Origin: Leptasterias polaris
Lineage: Eukaryota > Echinodermata > Asteroidea > Forcipulatida > Asteriidae
DNA: 64,000 nt
NCBI GenBank assembly: GCA_037783415.1
Contig: JAZGTN010000051.1
Coordinates: forward strand, 558,001 to 622,000
Direction of reading: 5' to 3'
How positions within the stretch are numbered: position 1 is the stretch's first letter; every line of letters starts with the position of its first letter. Below the pieces are notes generated by a model, which saw nothing but the letters and a program-made list of their open reading frames with translations, was not told the DNA's origin and did not search any database. Shown here piece by piece: positions 1 through 10,867 of this stretch. Made by a program: the position numbers and the translations under genes.

Positions 1-396
1 AACATTCCCTTCCAGCCTCGCTTGGGTGTACATAATTATAATGAAATAGTGTACAATACTGATAATAAAAGCTAACCCATTGAAGCTTATTTCTGCAAAA
101 AACGTCATCCAAAGAGGGGTTGAAAAGTTAGGTGGATGTAGTGAGTTGCTTGCGGCAATACATACAACAACAATTATGAAGATGAAAGACTTATCGGGTT
201 CTTACACCACTGGTTCTTTTGAGTATCCTGACTACTCTCAGGAGATATTTTCATGTAGACGATATTACTGCAGATCCTACTTCTTTGTAGGCCTACCCCG
301 GTAGGCCTACACGGTGTTGCCGCAACTCCTGCTAGATTGTATTTCCACCATTTCATCCTATATACCTTAAAAGATATACAGTTATTAAACCCTTAC
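1..396. other. Left edge: intron of the ENDOU-like gene, no further exon seen
   Basis: I translated the minus strand and saw no match to the rest of the EndoU domain. The 60-74 codon frames here have no recognisable content. The remaining exons must lie outside the window. Confidence 0.4.
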
Positions 397-596
397 TCTT
401 GGCTTTGACAAACTGGTAGGCCCGCTGCATTACCACAGTGTTGAATATAGCATTCATGAACTCATCCTCTTCTGCTGATTCGGTAGACGTCTTCGTCTCA
501 GTCTTCCCCTGAGCTGTAATATAGTTGTTGAAGAGCTTTATGAGGGCTTTGTACGTCGGCCTCTGAAGCATCTGGGCGTTAACTGAAGAGAACAGT
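397..596 (-). CDS. ENDOU-like exon: EndoU domain, middle part
   Basis: This is a 200-nt exon, phase 2 in (acceptor AATACAG) and phase 1 out (donor A/GTAAGG at 396-395). It codes for LFSSVN, RPTYKALIKLFNNY, an acidic loop, EEDEFMNAIFNTVVMQRAYQF and VKAKS. The T-Y-x-x-x-I-x-L-x-x-NY and VMQ-x-AYQF motifs are EndoU family hallmarks. No further EndoU exon is visible between here and position 1. Confidence 0.85.
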
Positions 597-3500
597 CTGT
601 ATTATGTGAGGGAGAAAAACGTCACAGAACTATCTTGCAAATGCGCTGTAAAACTGGCTGTCACGATGAAGACTGGATCCATTCAATCACTTTAGGCCTA
701 TAAAAAGTTGTTGTGTGGTCTTCAAATTGAAAAGTAGTCTGGAGTACTAATAAAGTTTAACATAAATGAACACGAAAATGATACAAAATGTGTTTCTAGG
801 AGTAACGTTTCATCCTCAAACCTCCAAAGCAGACAATTTTTATTATTATTGTTGCTTGTTGGGGTGGTGTTGTTTTTTAGTTTTTGTTTTAATTTAATGT
901 ATACTATTGAGTAATTTTGATATAAGTTGTTTATTGTTTTGTGTTCACATATTGCTACTTCAGAGGCTATTTGAGAAGTATCTTTCTTTAGGTTCCTTGT
1001 TTGACGTAGCGTTTAATTTTATAAAAAGGGGATCTCTGTTTCACCGCCACTCTCGGTTTCGAGGTTATAAGAACTCTGGAGAGTGTCTTCTCGTGGAATC
1101 TATGGGTTCTGCTTCAGGTATGTTTCGGACAGTGTCTAGGATTTTGAAGACACCTTAAGAAACACGGGAATTCTAAATGATGAACAACCGATAATGCGTT
1201 TTGAACAGTTTGAGGGTTCATAAGGTTAACTGGTCACTGAGGTACAAGGGTGGCACAAAATCAAGTCCTTTATGTTTTAAGGTACTGACTTGAAGACGGG
1301 CGGGCTACATGTGAACTATATGAAATCGGGTCTACTTGTGATAATCGCGGGTCTTGTTGGGGTAGAGAAGGGTCTCGGCTTCTTGTTGGAGTGAGGGGAG
1401 CTAGGAGATCTTGATCACGCTGCTAAAACTGGGGTGTACACATTGACACCATATACACATAAATACCGAACAGAGAAACAAAATTAACATTATAGGGTGT
1501 TAGAGACAACAAATGTAACTGTTTTTGCTGTAATTAGTGTTATTTTAACACCCTAGCCTTTAGGCCTGGTGAAAATGTCGATTCTTTTGTTTGGATGTGA
1601 CAACACCAAGGGTGTTAATTTAACTTAAGTTTTTGCAGTGTATAGAAACCTGTTAGAGGAGACATCCTGTTCCAGATATGAGTTGCCGATGTAGTTGCCA
1701 GTGTTCATCACAAGATCGCTACCGATGCTTAGTCGATTTTTGTCATCGGCCCATATGGCTGTGGCAAAAGCCGATATGTCGACAGGGATCACTGGGGCAG
1801 ATGTTGGTGGAGGGGCTGGGTTAACACCTGACCAAAGATAAAGAATATCAATGTGAACCTAATTTCCACGCCGTCTATGTGGACCTTAGCTAGCAATTCT
1901 AAAAGAGAACCGGGTACAATATAGAGTGAAATGTAAATCAAAAGAGATTTGTCTATTTTATTGGTAAAGAAATGACTGAATAATATTGTTTTTAAATGAT
2001 CTGTGTCATTACATAGACTTGCGTAGTCGCTGCAACAGTCCCCGAACTTGGAGCATTTTGAGTTACATTGGCACGGCTGGGTCGAGTCGTGCGTCTGATC
2101 ACATCGTCCCGCACACGAACCTGTACCGTAACAGGGGAGAAATAGTTTGAAATCTTACAACAGGTTCATACCATTAGCCTGTAGTTTGCGTTTAGCAAGT
2201 TAGTGCGTACACAAAGACTCAACTAGACTTCTGACAAGTCGTTAATGATGGTCGCGGTGAGTCGAGTCGCGTGTGGTGCTGTTGCGTAATAAAGAACGCT
2301 CTCGCGAGATCACTGCTGTCGCGCGAAGTTGCTGGCTGCCGACTCTTCGTCATTAACGACTTGTGTGAAACCCGAATACTGTACGATTCATGTATTCAGG
2401 TACGAACGCAGTATGCATTACGGTTGCTGTAGAGACGATCATTGAGACGAGTCCATTTTATCTGAGGGTAGTACTAATTTTAGTCACTGTAAATGCGATA
2501 AATGCTTGCACTTGAGACATCTGTGAGTGTGTTTTCTGTGTGTTAACTCCTTCATTAATTTAGTAACTAAAGACATAAAGTAAACTTATCTTAAAATGCA
2601 TTATTATATAATTGTTTAAGATGTGTGTTTTGCCTCATAAAAATAAATAATGCCTACTGTGAATAGTTGCTGATCCGCTCCAGTCCTTTAACCCGATGTG
2701 TTCTGTGATTGTGTATAAACAACGGACACGGAAACCAGTCAACTCGCCCCCATATCAAAGTCGCCAATTAAAAAAAACACATGTACAAAGTCACCAACTA
2801 CAAAGTCGCCCCCTAGCAAAGTCGCCCCCTGACATACAAACTTGTCCCCTCTCATAGTCGCCCCTCACAAAGGGAATTTAACAAACTTGTGTGATTGGAC
2901 TTCAGGGCAACGAAAGCTATCTTAAGGGAACAAAAGCTAGCTATCTTGAGGGAACGAAAGAGGAATTTTGGGGAACAAAATCTCATTGCGAAGGAACGGG
3001 AGCGTATATTTAGGGAACGAAAGCATATTTCGGACGAATTAAGGTATATTTCGGGCAACTAATTCAAAGTCGTATTTCGATGAAACGAAAGCTTGTTCGA
3101 ACAAAATCATATTTCGAGGAAACGAATGCGTATCTTTCAGGGAACAAAAGCTTATTTCTGGGTAACAAAATCGTATTTCGGGGGAAAGAAAGCGTGTTCG
3201 AGGGAACAAAAACGTATTTTCTAGGAAAAATCTATTTCGTTACCTAGAAAAACACAACTGTGTTTACAAATTTTTTTTATTTTATGTGACAAAATTATAT
3301 TTTGATTGAATTAAATAATATTTTGAGGAAACGAAATTACTTTGTTTGAATTTTGTGTGTCGAGAGATGGAAAAAGAAATTCTGAGTGAGAATTTTGTTT
3401 TCACATTTTAATTTGTAATTTATTTTTCACCTGTTTCTTCAGGGGTTTTGTGGGGGTATTTTTTTTGGGGGGGGGGCTCGTTTTTGTCACACAAATTGTT

Positions 3501-6500
3501 TAACCTAATTGCACCGTCAACATAAGAGTGGTATTCCTATTTATTGACATAAATCTTATTTAATTTCCAAATCGGGGGAAGGAACGTACACCGAGCATTG
3601 AAACGTTGCGATTTTAAAACAGCGGATTCGATCAGCAAACAAACCGACTAACAAACCGACTAACAAACCCGCAATGACAAGGTAGTTGGTGGTCTGGCTC
3701 CCTACCCCTCCCACATGTTCATGAGCTTCCAGGTACAGCTATCTCTTGGCTAGGGGGTTTCCGTCGCGCTGAGCCCCGGGGAGAGAAACTCTGTGCGCAG
3801 CTACAGTACACAATTTTCCCGTGTGTTATACGTATGTCCCGACACGCTGTGCACTGTCAAACACGCTTCCGTTGCTCGGACTGTCTGAAATAAAATCTTA
3901 CGTTCGATTTTTTGTAATTATTTACAAGTTGTACCCATAATTTGAACACGTATTTTCTTTTGTCAAAATACTCATGAACACAATCATCACTCTCATCACT
4001 CAGTTTTTAGTTGATCCATGGAGTCCTATTCCTCCATGGTTGATCGTGCATGATCAAAGCAACATAAAACTCCATCCAGTACAGGATTTAATGTTTAATA
4101 TTCATCAACAGTTTGAATATTCATAGATATAACGAAATTGACCAATCAGATGCGTCCGTACGAAATCGGCTGAAGTGCCCATAGGCCGTGCACAAACCGC
4201 CTGCGGGTTTCACAAGTTGAGAGCAGTAATCTCGCACAGAGCAGCCCTCTCGCGGGATATTGCGAGAAAGCCGTTCCGCTATCACCGCGACAGACATTTA
4301 ACGACTTGTCCACAAGTCTAAGACTCAACTGGTTACTTGAAAGAGATGTTGGGTTTGGGGGAATTATGATTAGTAGTCGACGTTTCTGGTTGCACAGTCT
4401 GTCCAGTGAAGAATTTGGCGGGGGGGGGGGGGGGGGGGGTCCAACTTCAGGAAAAAGCAAATGCGTGTGTGTTTAAGAAGGTACAGTTTTCATCAATATA
4501 ACTGATAAATTTTAACGTTCCCAAAAGATGGAGCTAACAGTTTTTTACTTGTTTCTCAGTCGTGTTTTTTTAACTTTCTTTCGATGTTAATTCTGTGCAG
4601 GCAATCACATATGTATTTAGAAAAGTAAATCATAGGGACAGTGCCCTTATTTTAAACCGTAAAGTATAATTAAACCAGCCGGCTTACATTAAGTTTGTAT
4701 AACGTTAAGGTTGGATTATGGATTTCTTGATTTTGTTAGCATCAATCAACACCTATTTTAAACGTTGACCAACAGCATTAGCTTGTCTCATTCACGTTTT
4801 AAAAATCATATCTTTACCTGGCGCCGCTGTGGTCACCAAAATCTTGCATTGAGCATCGTAGTCTGAACAGCAGCCTGCAAGCGGGTACGACCCACACATT
4901 ATAGAATCGCAATTGCATGGATAGCGAGTGTCGATATCGTCACAACGATTGAGACAGGTTCCTGGAGCGAAAGACCACAAAGGAACACAAAACTGTCAAA
5001 CCATGCCGAGGAAAGAGAATACAATAAACCTCTGCCTGTATGTAGTTTCGTATGCTACTATACCATAAACATGGAGGATTTAACCTGCTGATTTAACAAA
5101 AGTGCTAGGAGACTCGTAGACAGTAGGCCATGCTGGGAAATGTCTTAAGAGAGGCCAAAAAGTAAACACTTTAATCATGGACCAATGGAATTACAATGAA
5201 ACGCAGCGGTTCGGTTTGGGCAAATAAATAAAGTTAACTAGGCCCTATTTTTTATTATAATAAATGAATAAAATATGGAGAAAAATGAGGCAGAATGTCA
5301 AACGGACGACGGTGGAAGTCGTTAGTCTAGGGGAAAGACGTATCGAAAGTTGTACCGGAGAAAGGGCGTATGCCTAAGCAATTTTTGTGCAAAGGTGTGA
5401 TTTAAGAAAACTGAGCGTTAAGCCTACGTTAGGTCGGTTTTCTGCCATTCATAAAAAAATCTCTTGAACTTAAACTATGCATTAGAATGGGAAAACATGT
5501 CTTCGGGGTAAATCTACCTTCAGATATTTTACAGCAATGCCATATTTTTGTCGTGAGTAACTTGATTGATAATACGTCGCCTCAGTGATTACTGGGACAA
5601 AAAGTACAGTTCCTAATTATGTTCCTCACACACGACACGTTAAGCTTATAATACAAAGAAAACAGTTCATTATAAAGTGTTTAAAGGAAATCGAAATGTG
5701 ATGAATTTGAAAACGAGGAATCCTGAAAATATACATCCCGTTACCCGTTACACAGTACTGATCAAAATCGTTGCAACAGTCGTTAAATTTTAGGCAGGCC
5801 GTATTGCACTGGCAGTTGAACGCACTGTTCGCCTTATCACCACATCGTCCAAGACAGCTTGCGGCTGCAGTTGCGCCTACAACAGAACGGACAGACAAGA
5901 AAAAACAAGTGTCAAATCCAAATAATTAAATCAATCAATCAATCAATCAACTATTTGTTGTCAACACCTCCAAACGTCCTAACAGAAGGTGTTTGCTTTC
6001 ATATTAAGCCACACAAAACAATTTCACTGAAAATTAGGCCTACATAAATTACAAAACAAGAAACATACAAATACAGAAAAGGACAATTCTTAATGAAAGG
6101 CACCTTTTAAAATTGCTGTTCATCGGACCCAAGCTTTGGCAGCAGAGAGTGGGTTCACCCAATATAGTTATGACAATTTGTGCCATTTAGCAAGACGCTT
6201 ATTAAGTGTCCTGTACAATGACTTAACCATAGCCTAGTTGGCTAACAAGTTGGAAAGGTAACTACTAGTACTAGTGCATTCTACTCTACCGGCCAGGCTC
6301 CTATGATAGCCCATGGACATCCACGGACTATGAAGGGGGTAATAACCCTGTTTCAGCCCCAGAAGTAGGCTATAGGTGGGAATGTGCCCCTGGTGACAGT
6401 TGATTTGGGTCGATAGCCCGAAAGTGTATAGCCCTCACCCTGAAGTGACTATCTTGCTCGTGATATTAAGCGATATATATATATATATTTTTTTTTTTGA

Positions 6501-6727
6501 AAGGAAAAAAGGCATTTAGCTCCAGATAAAACTTTTCCATACGCATTCTTAACAGTACCTTTACGGATATTGGAAGGACTTATTAGGCTACCTGCAGCTT
6601 GATTAGAATTTACACCGGTTAAGTAAAGAACTGCAAGCAAGATCATCAACGAAATGCCCAGTACGGATGACGCTATTGACGCTTTGATTATCGCCGGTCG
6701 ACACGATGACGGGGGGCCGGTGTCCAT
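397..6727 (-). CDS. ENDOU-like protein: membrane anchor, three somatomedin B domains, EndoU domain (partial, six exons)
   Basis: Six minus-strand exons join in phase: 6727-6592, 5876-5745, 4961-4818, 2120-2013, 1827-1650 and 596-397. The order is a hydrophobic anchor, three eight-cysteine somatomedin B (SMB) modules, a proline-rich linker and the first half of an EndoU (XendoU/placental protein 11) domain. EndoU proteins are Mn2+-dependent endoribonucleases that cut RNA at uridines, and vertebrate ENDOU also has SMB modules before the catalytic domain. The catalytic His/His/Lys residues lie in the second half of the family domain, so they should be encoded beyond the left edge of the window. 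All introns around the SMB exons are phase 1, typical of shuffled extracellular modules. The exon structure is my own inference from splice sites and phase. Family assignment is confident; expression and full length are unknown. Confidence 0.85.
597..1649. other. Intron of the ENDOU-like gene
   Basis: AT-rich sequence with no recognisable gene or element. There is a weak inverted pair, GGGTGTTA near 1495 and TAACACCC near 1545. Confidence 0.4.
1650..1827 (-). CDS. ENDOU-like exon: proline linker and start of EndoU domain
   Basis: This is a 178-nt exon that enters in phase 1 and leaves in phase 2 (donor AACAG/GTTTCT). A linker containing PAPPPTSAP is followed by ISAFATAIWADDKNRL and GSDLVMN. 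These correspond to the conserved first helix and 'W-x-D-x-NR' region at the N-terminus of EndoU domains. Confidence 0.85.
2013..2120 (-). CDS. ENDOU-like exon: somatomedin B domain 3
   Basis: This is a 108-nt exon starting after a TACAG acceptor. Residues include CAGRC, PCQCN and DCCSDYASL. The donor T/GTAATG splits the last cysteine codon. The next exon begins with GT, so splicing rebuilds TGT (Cys) and completes the eight-cysteine SMB pattern, which strongly supports this junction. Confidence 0.85.
2224..4320. mobile_element. Non-autonomous Mutator-type element, copy 1 (9-bp TSD, about 23-bp TIR)
   Basis: The element begins TAGACTTCTGACAAGTCGTT and ends in its near-complement, ACGACTTGTCCACAAGTCTA. 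It is flanked by the same 9 bases, AGACTCAAC, at 2215-2223 and 4321-4329. A 9-bp duplication is characteristic of Mutator-like elements. No transposase frame is present. Inside are an inner copy of the terminal motif in reverse (about 2350-2364), a CAAAGTCGCC-rich stretch (about 2757-2870) and a degenerate array built on GGAACGAAAGC..TATTTC (about 2905-3235). It lies in the intron between SMB exons 2 and 3. Copy 2 is at 24417-26746. Confidence 0.85.
2905..3235. repeat. Degenerate tandem repeat inside Mutator-type copy 1
   Basis: Imperfect units of about 24-28 bp share a GGAACGAAAGC core followed by TATTTCG. Both strands happen to lack stop codons for 60-70 codons, which follows from the repeat and is not evidence of coding. 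Confidence 0.7.
4818..4961 (-). CDS. ENDOU-like exon: somatomedin B domain 2
   Basis: This is a 144-nt exon, phase 1 at both ends (acceptor CTCCAG/GA, donor CAG/GTAAAG). It has eight cysteines, including LNRCDD, PCNCD and GCCSDYDAQC. A short Thr/Ala/Pro-rich tail after the last cysteine looks like a linker. Confidence 0.85.
5745..5876 (-). CDS. ENDOU-like exon: somatomedin B domain 1
   Basis: This is a 132-nt exon, phase 1 at both ends (acceptor TGTTGTAG/GC, donor G/GTAACG). It codes for eight cysteines in the SMB order CxxxC, CxC, C, CC, C, including LGRCG and CCNDFDQYC. Such modules form a compact disulfide knot and bind protein partners outside the cell. Confidence 0.85.
6250..6440 (+). 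repeat. SINE fragment, 5'-truncated
   Basis: It matches the 3' parts of the SINE copies at 37.5 and 38.3 kb (CTCTACC..CCAGGCTCCTA, then the GAAGGGGGTAA, GTTTCAGCCCC and TGACAGTTGATTTGGGT blocks). The tRNA-like head is missing. Confidence 0.7.
6472..6500. repeat. AT dinucleotide run followed by poly-T
   Basis: A short (AT)n microsatellite runs into a T tract, just downstream of the anchor exon on the minus strand. Confidence 0.8.
6592..6727 (-). CDS. ENDOU-like first exon A: cytoplasmic stub plus transmembrane segment
   Basis: The reading frame opens at ATG 6727-6725 and codes for about 45 residues. A short polar N-terminus contains one lysine and is followed by a hydrophobic stretch of about 20 residues (IASSVLGISLMILLAVLYL). 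This looks like a type II signal anchor rather than a cleaved signal peptide. It ends at a CAG/GTAGCC donor (GT at 6591-6590) in phase 1, which matches the acceptor of the first SMB exon. Confidence 0.7.
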
Positions 6728-7585
6728 TTATACGGCGTAGGGCAGTTGGTGCAGATTAAAAATAATCTCATGTGCAAGCATGGAGGTAGAGACCAGAAAG
6801 CCTGGTTGTGTGCAGTTTCTTCATTTCTTTGGCAAACTCACTCTTTCTGGCGACGATTGAATAATGTCATTTCACAAATTCATCTTCTTTTTCAATTTTT
6901 GCGAACAAAGTCTCTCTGGCGACGGAAGAATAAAGTCGTTTCACAAAATCGTTCCATGGAGATTTTATGTGTATTAAATGAAAGTCGTCCCAGATTCGAG
7001 GAAGTACGTATGTATGGTTGTGTATACGTTGCTCATGTGTCTGTACTTGAAGATTATTTCCAGGTTTCGAATTGACTCACGTATGCAGGCCTATTATCGG
7101 GACATCCTGTCTGATTCATAATCAGCATTGGGGTTGTTTCCTCTTTATAATTATTGCAAAGTGTTGCACCCATGCACATGGTTTGTTTATGATGGCATTT
7201 CATGTTTAGCTCGATGGCAATAGTAATCCACCCCCTCCCCGCTTAGTTGCGACTGGTTACAGGCTACTCGATCGCATGTATAGTGCCCCTATTACACCCC
7301 GGGTCGAATAGAACGGACATATAACTATAATCACTATCGGTATACTCTCCGGCCGAACTGGCCCTTGCCACAAAATTTCACGGGAGACTGTAGAGACAAG
7401 TCAACAGTAATTAGCTACGTGTAGGATTTTCATATGACACCGGATGTACTTAAGAAACCCTGCACCCAATGCTGGCCTGTAAGGTATGGTATACCCTGTG
7501 ATATGAGTGTTAAAACAAGGAAAATTTACTGCACATTTCCAACAGTAATCAATTTGTATATTTATAAAACAACAAATATACTCAC

Positions 7586-7649
7586 TTTTAATTGCTACGG
7601 CCGCGACTAGAACAAAACAGAGCACCTTCATCTTGAAAGTGTGAAGCAT
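7586..7649 (-). CDS. Possible alternative first exon B: cleavable signal peptide
   Basis: Two in-frame ATGs (7649 and 7631) open a short frame. From the second, it reads MKVLCFVLVAAVAIK, a textbook signal peptide. It ends at a near-perfect donor, A/GTGAGT (GT at 7585-7584), in phase 1. That is the same phase as exon A and as the first SMB acceptor at 5876, so exon B could replace exon A and give a secreted protein. It could also belong to a different transcript. The link to the SMB exons is inference. Confidence 0.5.
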
Positions 7650-9180
7650 CGATCGGGCAGGAACGCGCGTCTACAGTTAGTATTAGTATGCCTAGAAAAC
7701 CGGACGTTTTATTCAAATTTCGAGATCAAACCACGTATTGTCTTTCAGAAAAAGAAGTGCACATTTTGCTATAGGTCTGCTATAATGCTTTTGACATGAC
7801 AAAGCAACCTTTCATGAAAATGATAGACAAGAATTTCTGACTGGCTGATCGACCATGCAGCTGTCGTGTTGTTTTCACCCTTTCGGCGATGGGTTCATGA
7901 TTGTTTCTTGAGATATAATTTCTATTTTATCATTATTGTATGCGTATAGCTCATTTCGATATCAAATTCAGACAACATCTCAAAGGTCACAATAAACAAA
8001 TTTATATCAAAGATATAAGTAGTAAGGGCGGCGTAAATGACCCCGTTTTTATGCGGAGGGTCATAACCCTCAGTCATGAGGGTCTCCCATCCAGCGCAGA
8101 CAGCGAATGGGTTGATCGATAATTATGGAAGGGAAGTGTATTTATAGTGTTGTGTTTGTTAAATATGAAGAACATATTTGTTTGTTTGTTTGTTTGTTTG
8201 TTTTTTATCAACAATGAAAAAATGAAATGCATTGCACAATTATTGCTTCAAACAACGGGTATAAGAAATGTACGAGTCCGGGTAGTTTTGTTGTCGTCTG
8301 CTACTTTTTGACCGTGTTCGAACATGCTCTCACTGGTAGCCAAGCGGATGACTCAACATAAAAAGTTATGCCAAACATCATGTCACAACGCCACTCAAGC
8401 CATAATGATTGTTTATGACGTATCCATACGTACTGATAAACAAACAGAGCCCTAGATTAAAAGTATCCCATTCTAGATTTCTGGCAATGCTCTGTAGGAA
8501 TGCCGCCACGAACGGTATTTATGTTGTTAATTCATACCATCCCCTTCTCTCTTAGGTTTTAAAAAACGTATTAAAGGAAAAAAATATATAAATAGTAAAA
8601 TAATACCCTAATTATTGTATATCATTGTTTTGTTGCTTGTATGGGGACAGGTCAAATAATAATATTTTACTAGTTTACTAAATACAGTAACATACAAAAC
8701 GTGTCAAATTAAGCTACCTTTGCCTTTTTCAACCCATCAAGCGAATGGAAACTTGACGAGCGTATCCACGTTCTACACAGGTTTCGGAAACGGCCCCAAA
8801 AGTGTGAGTACAATTGTTAAAAATTAAATAAATAGTTAAAAATGAATATAGAAAACACGGGAAAGTCGACAAAAACAAATACACCGTACACACACAAGAT
8901 GTTTCCTAATAGAAAGATCAAGCATCACTTTTTTATAATCTTCATTTTCAATCAGCTAACGCTTCACGTTAATCAATTTGGTGTTGAAAAATTCCACGCT
9001 GACTTCTGTGCTACTCCGATATACAGCTGAATACCAAACTTCGCATTAAATTTGTTTTGTGCAGTATACCGGGTATTCAAGAATCTACGAAATAAACACA
9101 AATGTCTTTTGTACATCGGACTAGCTATTGGGTATTTTCCACTAACAGACAGAGACCATTTCTGATCATGTCCGCCGCGG
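7650..9180. other. Intergenic, with a (GTTT)n microsatellite at about 8176-8206
   Basis: AT-rich DNA with no recognisable gene. The tetranucleotide run has about seven GTTT units. The region is upstream of both ENDOU-like first exons and would hold their promoters, but I see no clear TATA box. Confidence 0.4.
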
Positions 9181-9625
9181 TGCATTGAGGAATTTGCTCC
9201 GGACACACGCGTTAAAAAATTAATTTGTATAACCCATGCCAGTTGTGTTCACTTCATGTGTAAAAGGCCAGACAGGGTGCACGAGAAACAGGTTTGAGTC
9301 CGCGATGACCCCTTGATCACTGATCCAGCTATTCGCGGTGGTGGTGGTCAATAGATGACGTCACAACTGATTGCTCAACCATCCAAACGTGTCTGTTCTG
9401 GTTCCGCGGCCGTGTACCGGGTGTGGGTAAAAGCCGGAATTGCCTGATCTGCCTGATCTGCCGGAACTCGAAATAGAATACACTGTTTTTCGAAAATGTG
9501 CAATAGAGGCAGCCGGAACTGAATATAGATAGTCATAAATATAAGTTGTTATCATAATTACCCACTTCGCTCTGCACAAGATTATCCCCGGAACTCAAAA
9601 GCTGGTTCTGGTTGATCGGACAGGG
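9180..9625. repeat. Dispersed repeat, inverted copy at 33300-33545
   Basis: Shared blocks in opposite orientation include GAGGAATTTGCTCC, CAATAGATGACGTCACA and GTTCCGCGGCCGTG. A further fragment with GTCAATAGATGACGTCA lies at about 10733. No terminal repeats were resolved. Confidence 0.6.
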
Positions 9626-9889
9626 TGACGTCACGCGACGTGTTCGGACTGGTTCTGTTTTATCCACAGAAATTCTCAACTGTATTGCCACGTCATAAGA
9701 TTTCAAATAAAATCAATATGTAAAGTAATTAAAGTTAAGGAAAAAGACACAAATAGAGTCGAAACTCGTGGTTTGCACTTTTTAAACGAGAAAAACGGTG
9801 CTTATCTAGGGCGAGTGCACAAATAATGTAGACATCGTACTACTAAGGACGGTGCATGAACAATTCACAAAACAGAGCAACAGAGTAAA

Positions 9890-10716
9890 CACATAATAGG
9901 TTCATTTTATTTACCACAGTATCAACAACTAAAAAATACATTATCACTCAAGAGCGATCAGTTTAAAGAATACAATACAGTAAAGATATATCAAGATGAA
10001 AATAAATATGATACCGCAGAGGGATCCATTTTAGAAGCAGAGCTTGTAGGCAATGGTCCCTAAAGACATGCATTTGCATTGAGACACATATTAATTACAC
10101 TTCGGCGAACCAAAAGGTCCGAGGGCGAGGCGAGTTCAAAAAATAGTAAAAATATATCTCAATGCACATGCATGTAAACTCAATGATAAATTTAACTAAA
10201 CACTAACAACAAATAGAACGAAGGACGTAAACAAAACACTGGACAAAAACTAAACACAACGGCCTTGCAGGTCTGCTATAGTTAAGTACCGACCGAAACA
10301 GAGTGATCACACCCAGGGGATACCACCAAGGGAAAAACAAGCTTGGAAATGGGCAATGTGGGCGAGGATCCGGATCCCCGGCGGAGGGGACCACCCATTC
10401 CCGGTCAGCACTGTACATGTTTAGATAATAAGTACATGGTAAATTCATACATATCTGTTCACTCATCTACAAATAAGATTCCAACGTGTCAGATTTAAAG
10501 ACACGGTTAAAGATAGATACACTTTTGGAAACTCTAAGGTGTTCATTAAGCACGTTCCACAGCATGGGTCCCTCATGTTTAATCGTTTTACGAGCAAGGG
10601 AAGTACGAGTGTAAGGAATATGAAAATTAGAAGCTTGGCGGGTAAAATGAGAATGAACATCTGAATTTAAAGAAAAAATTGATTTAATTGCAGGAGGTAA
10701 ATTTTTGCAATTACTG
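9890..10716 (-). mobile_element. LINE 3' end: C-terminus of reverse-transcriptase ORF plus 3' UTR
   Basis: On the minus strand, 10713-10467 translates to a typical non-LTR retrotransposon C-terminus. It contains SHFTRQASNFHIPYTRTSLA, then GPMLWNVLNEHLR, then SIFNRVFKSDTLESYL and a stop. The pattern 'R-x-A-x-x-x-x-x-P-x-x-R-T, then GP-x-LWN' ends the polymerase of CR1/L2/jockey-type elements. A 3' UTR of about 570 bp follows, with an AATAAA-like signal near its end. It is heavily 5'-truncated and cannot move by itself. The clade is not resolved. Confidence 0.75.
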
Positions 10717-10867
10717 ATCTAATCAGGATGATAGTCAATAGATGACGTCATAACCGACTCATCTACAAACCCAATTAAACAAGTTCAACCACGTTATCTC
10801 AACAGTGTGTTGCTGACCGATACGACAATGTGAAATAAGAAAAGAAAAACAAAATAATAATAATAAA

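Noticed and set aside
6746..7075. 109-codon frame upstream of the ENDOU-like anchor exon
   Set aside because: It overlaps an imperfect tandem duplication of about 68 bp (CTGGCGACG..AATAA) and shows no protein features.
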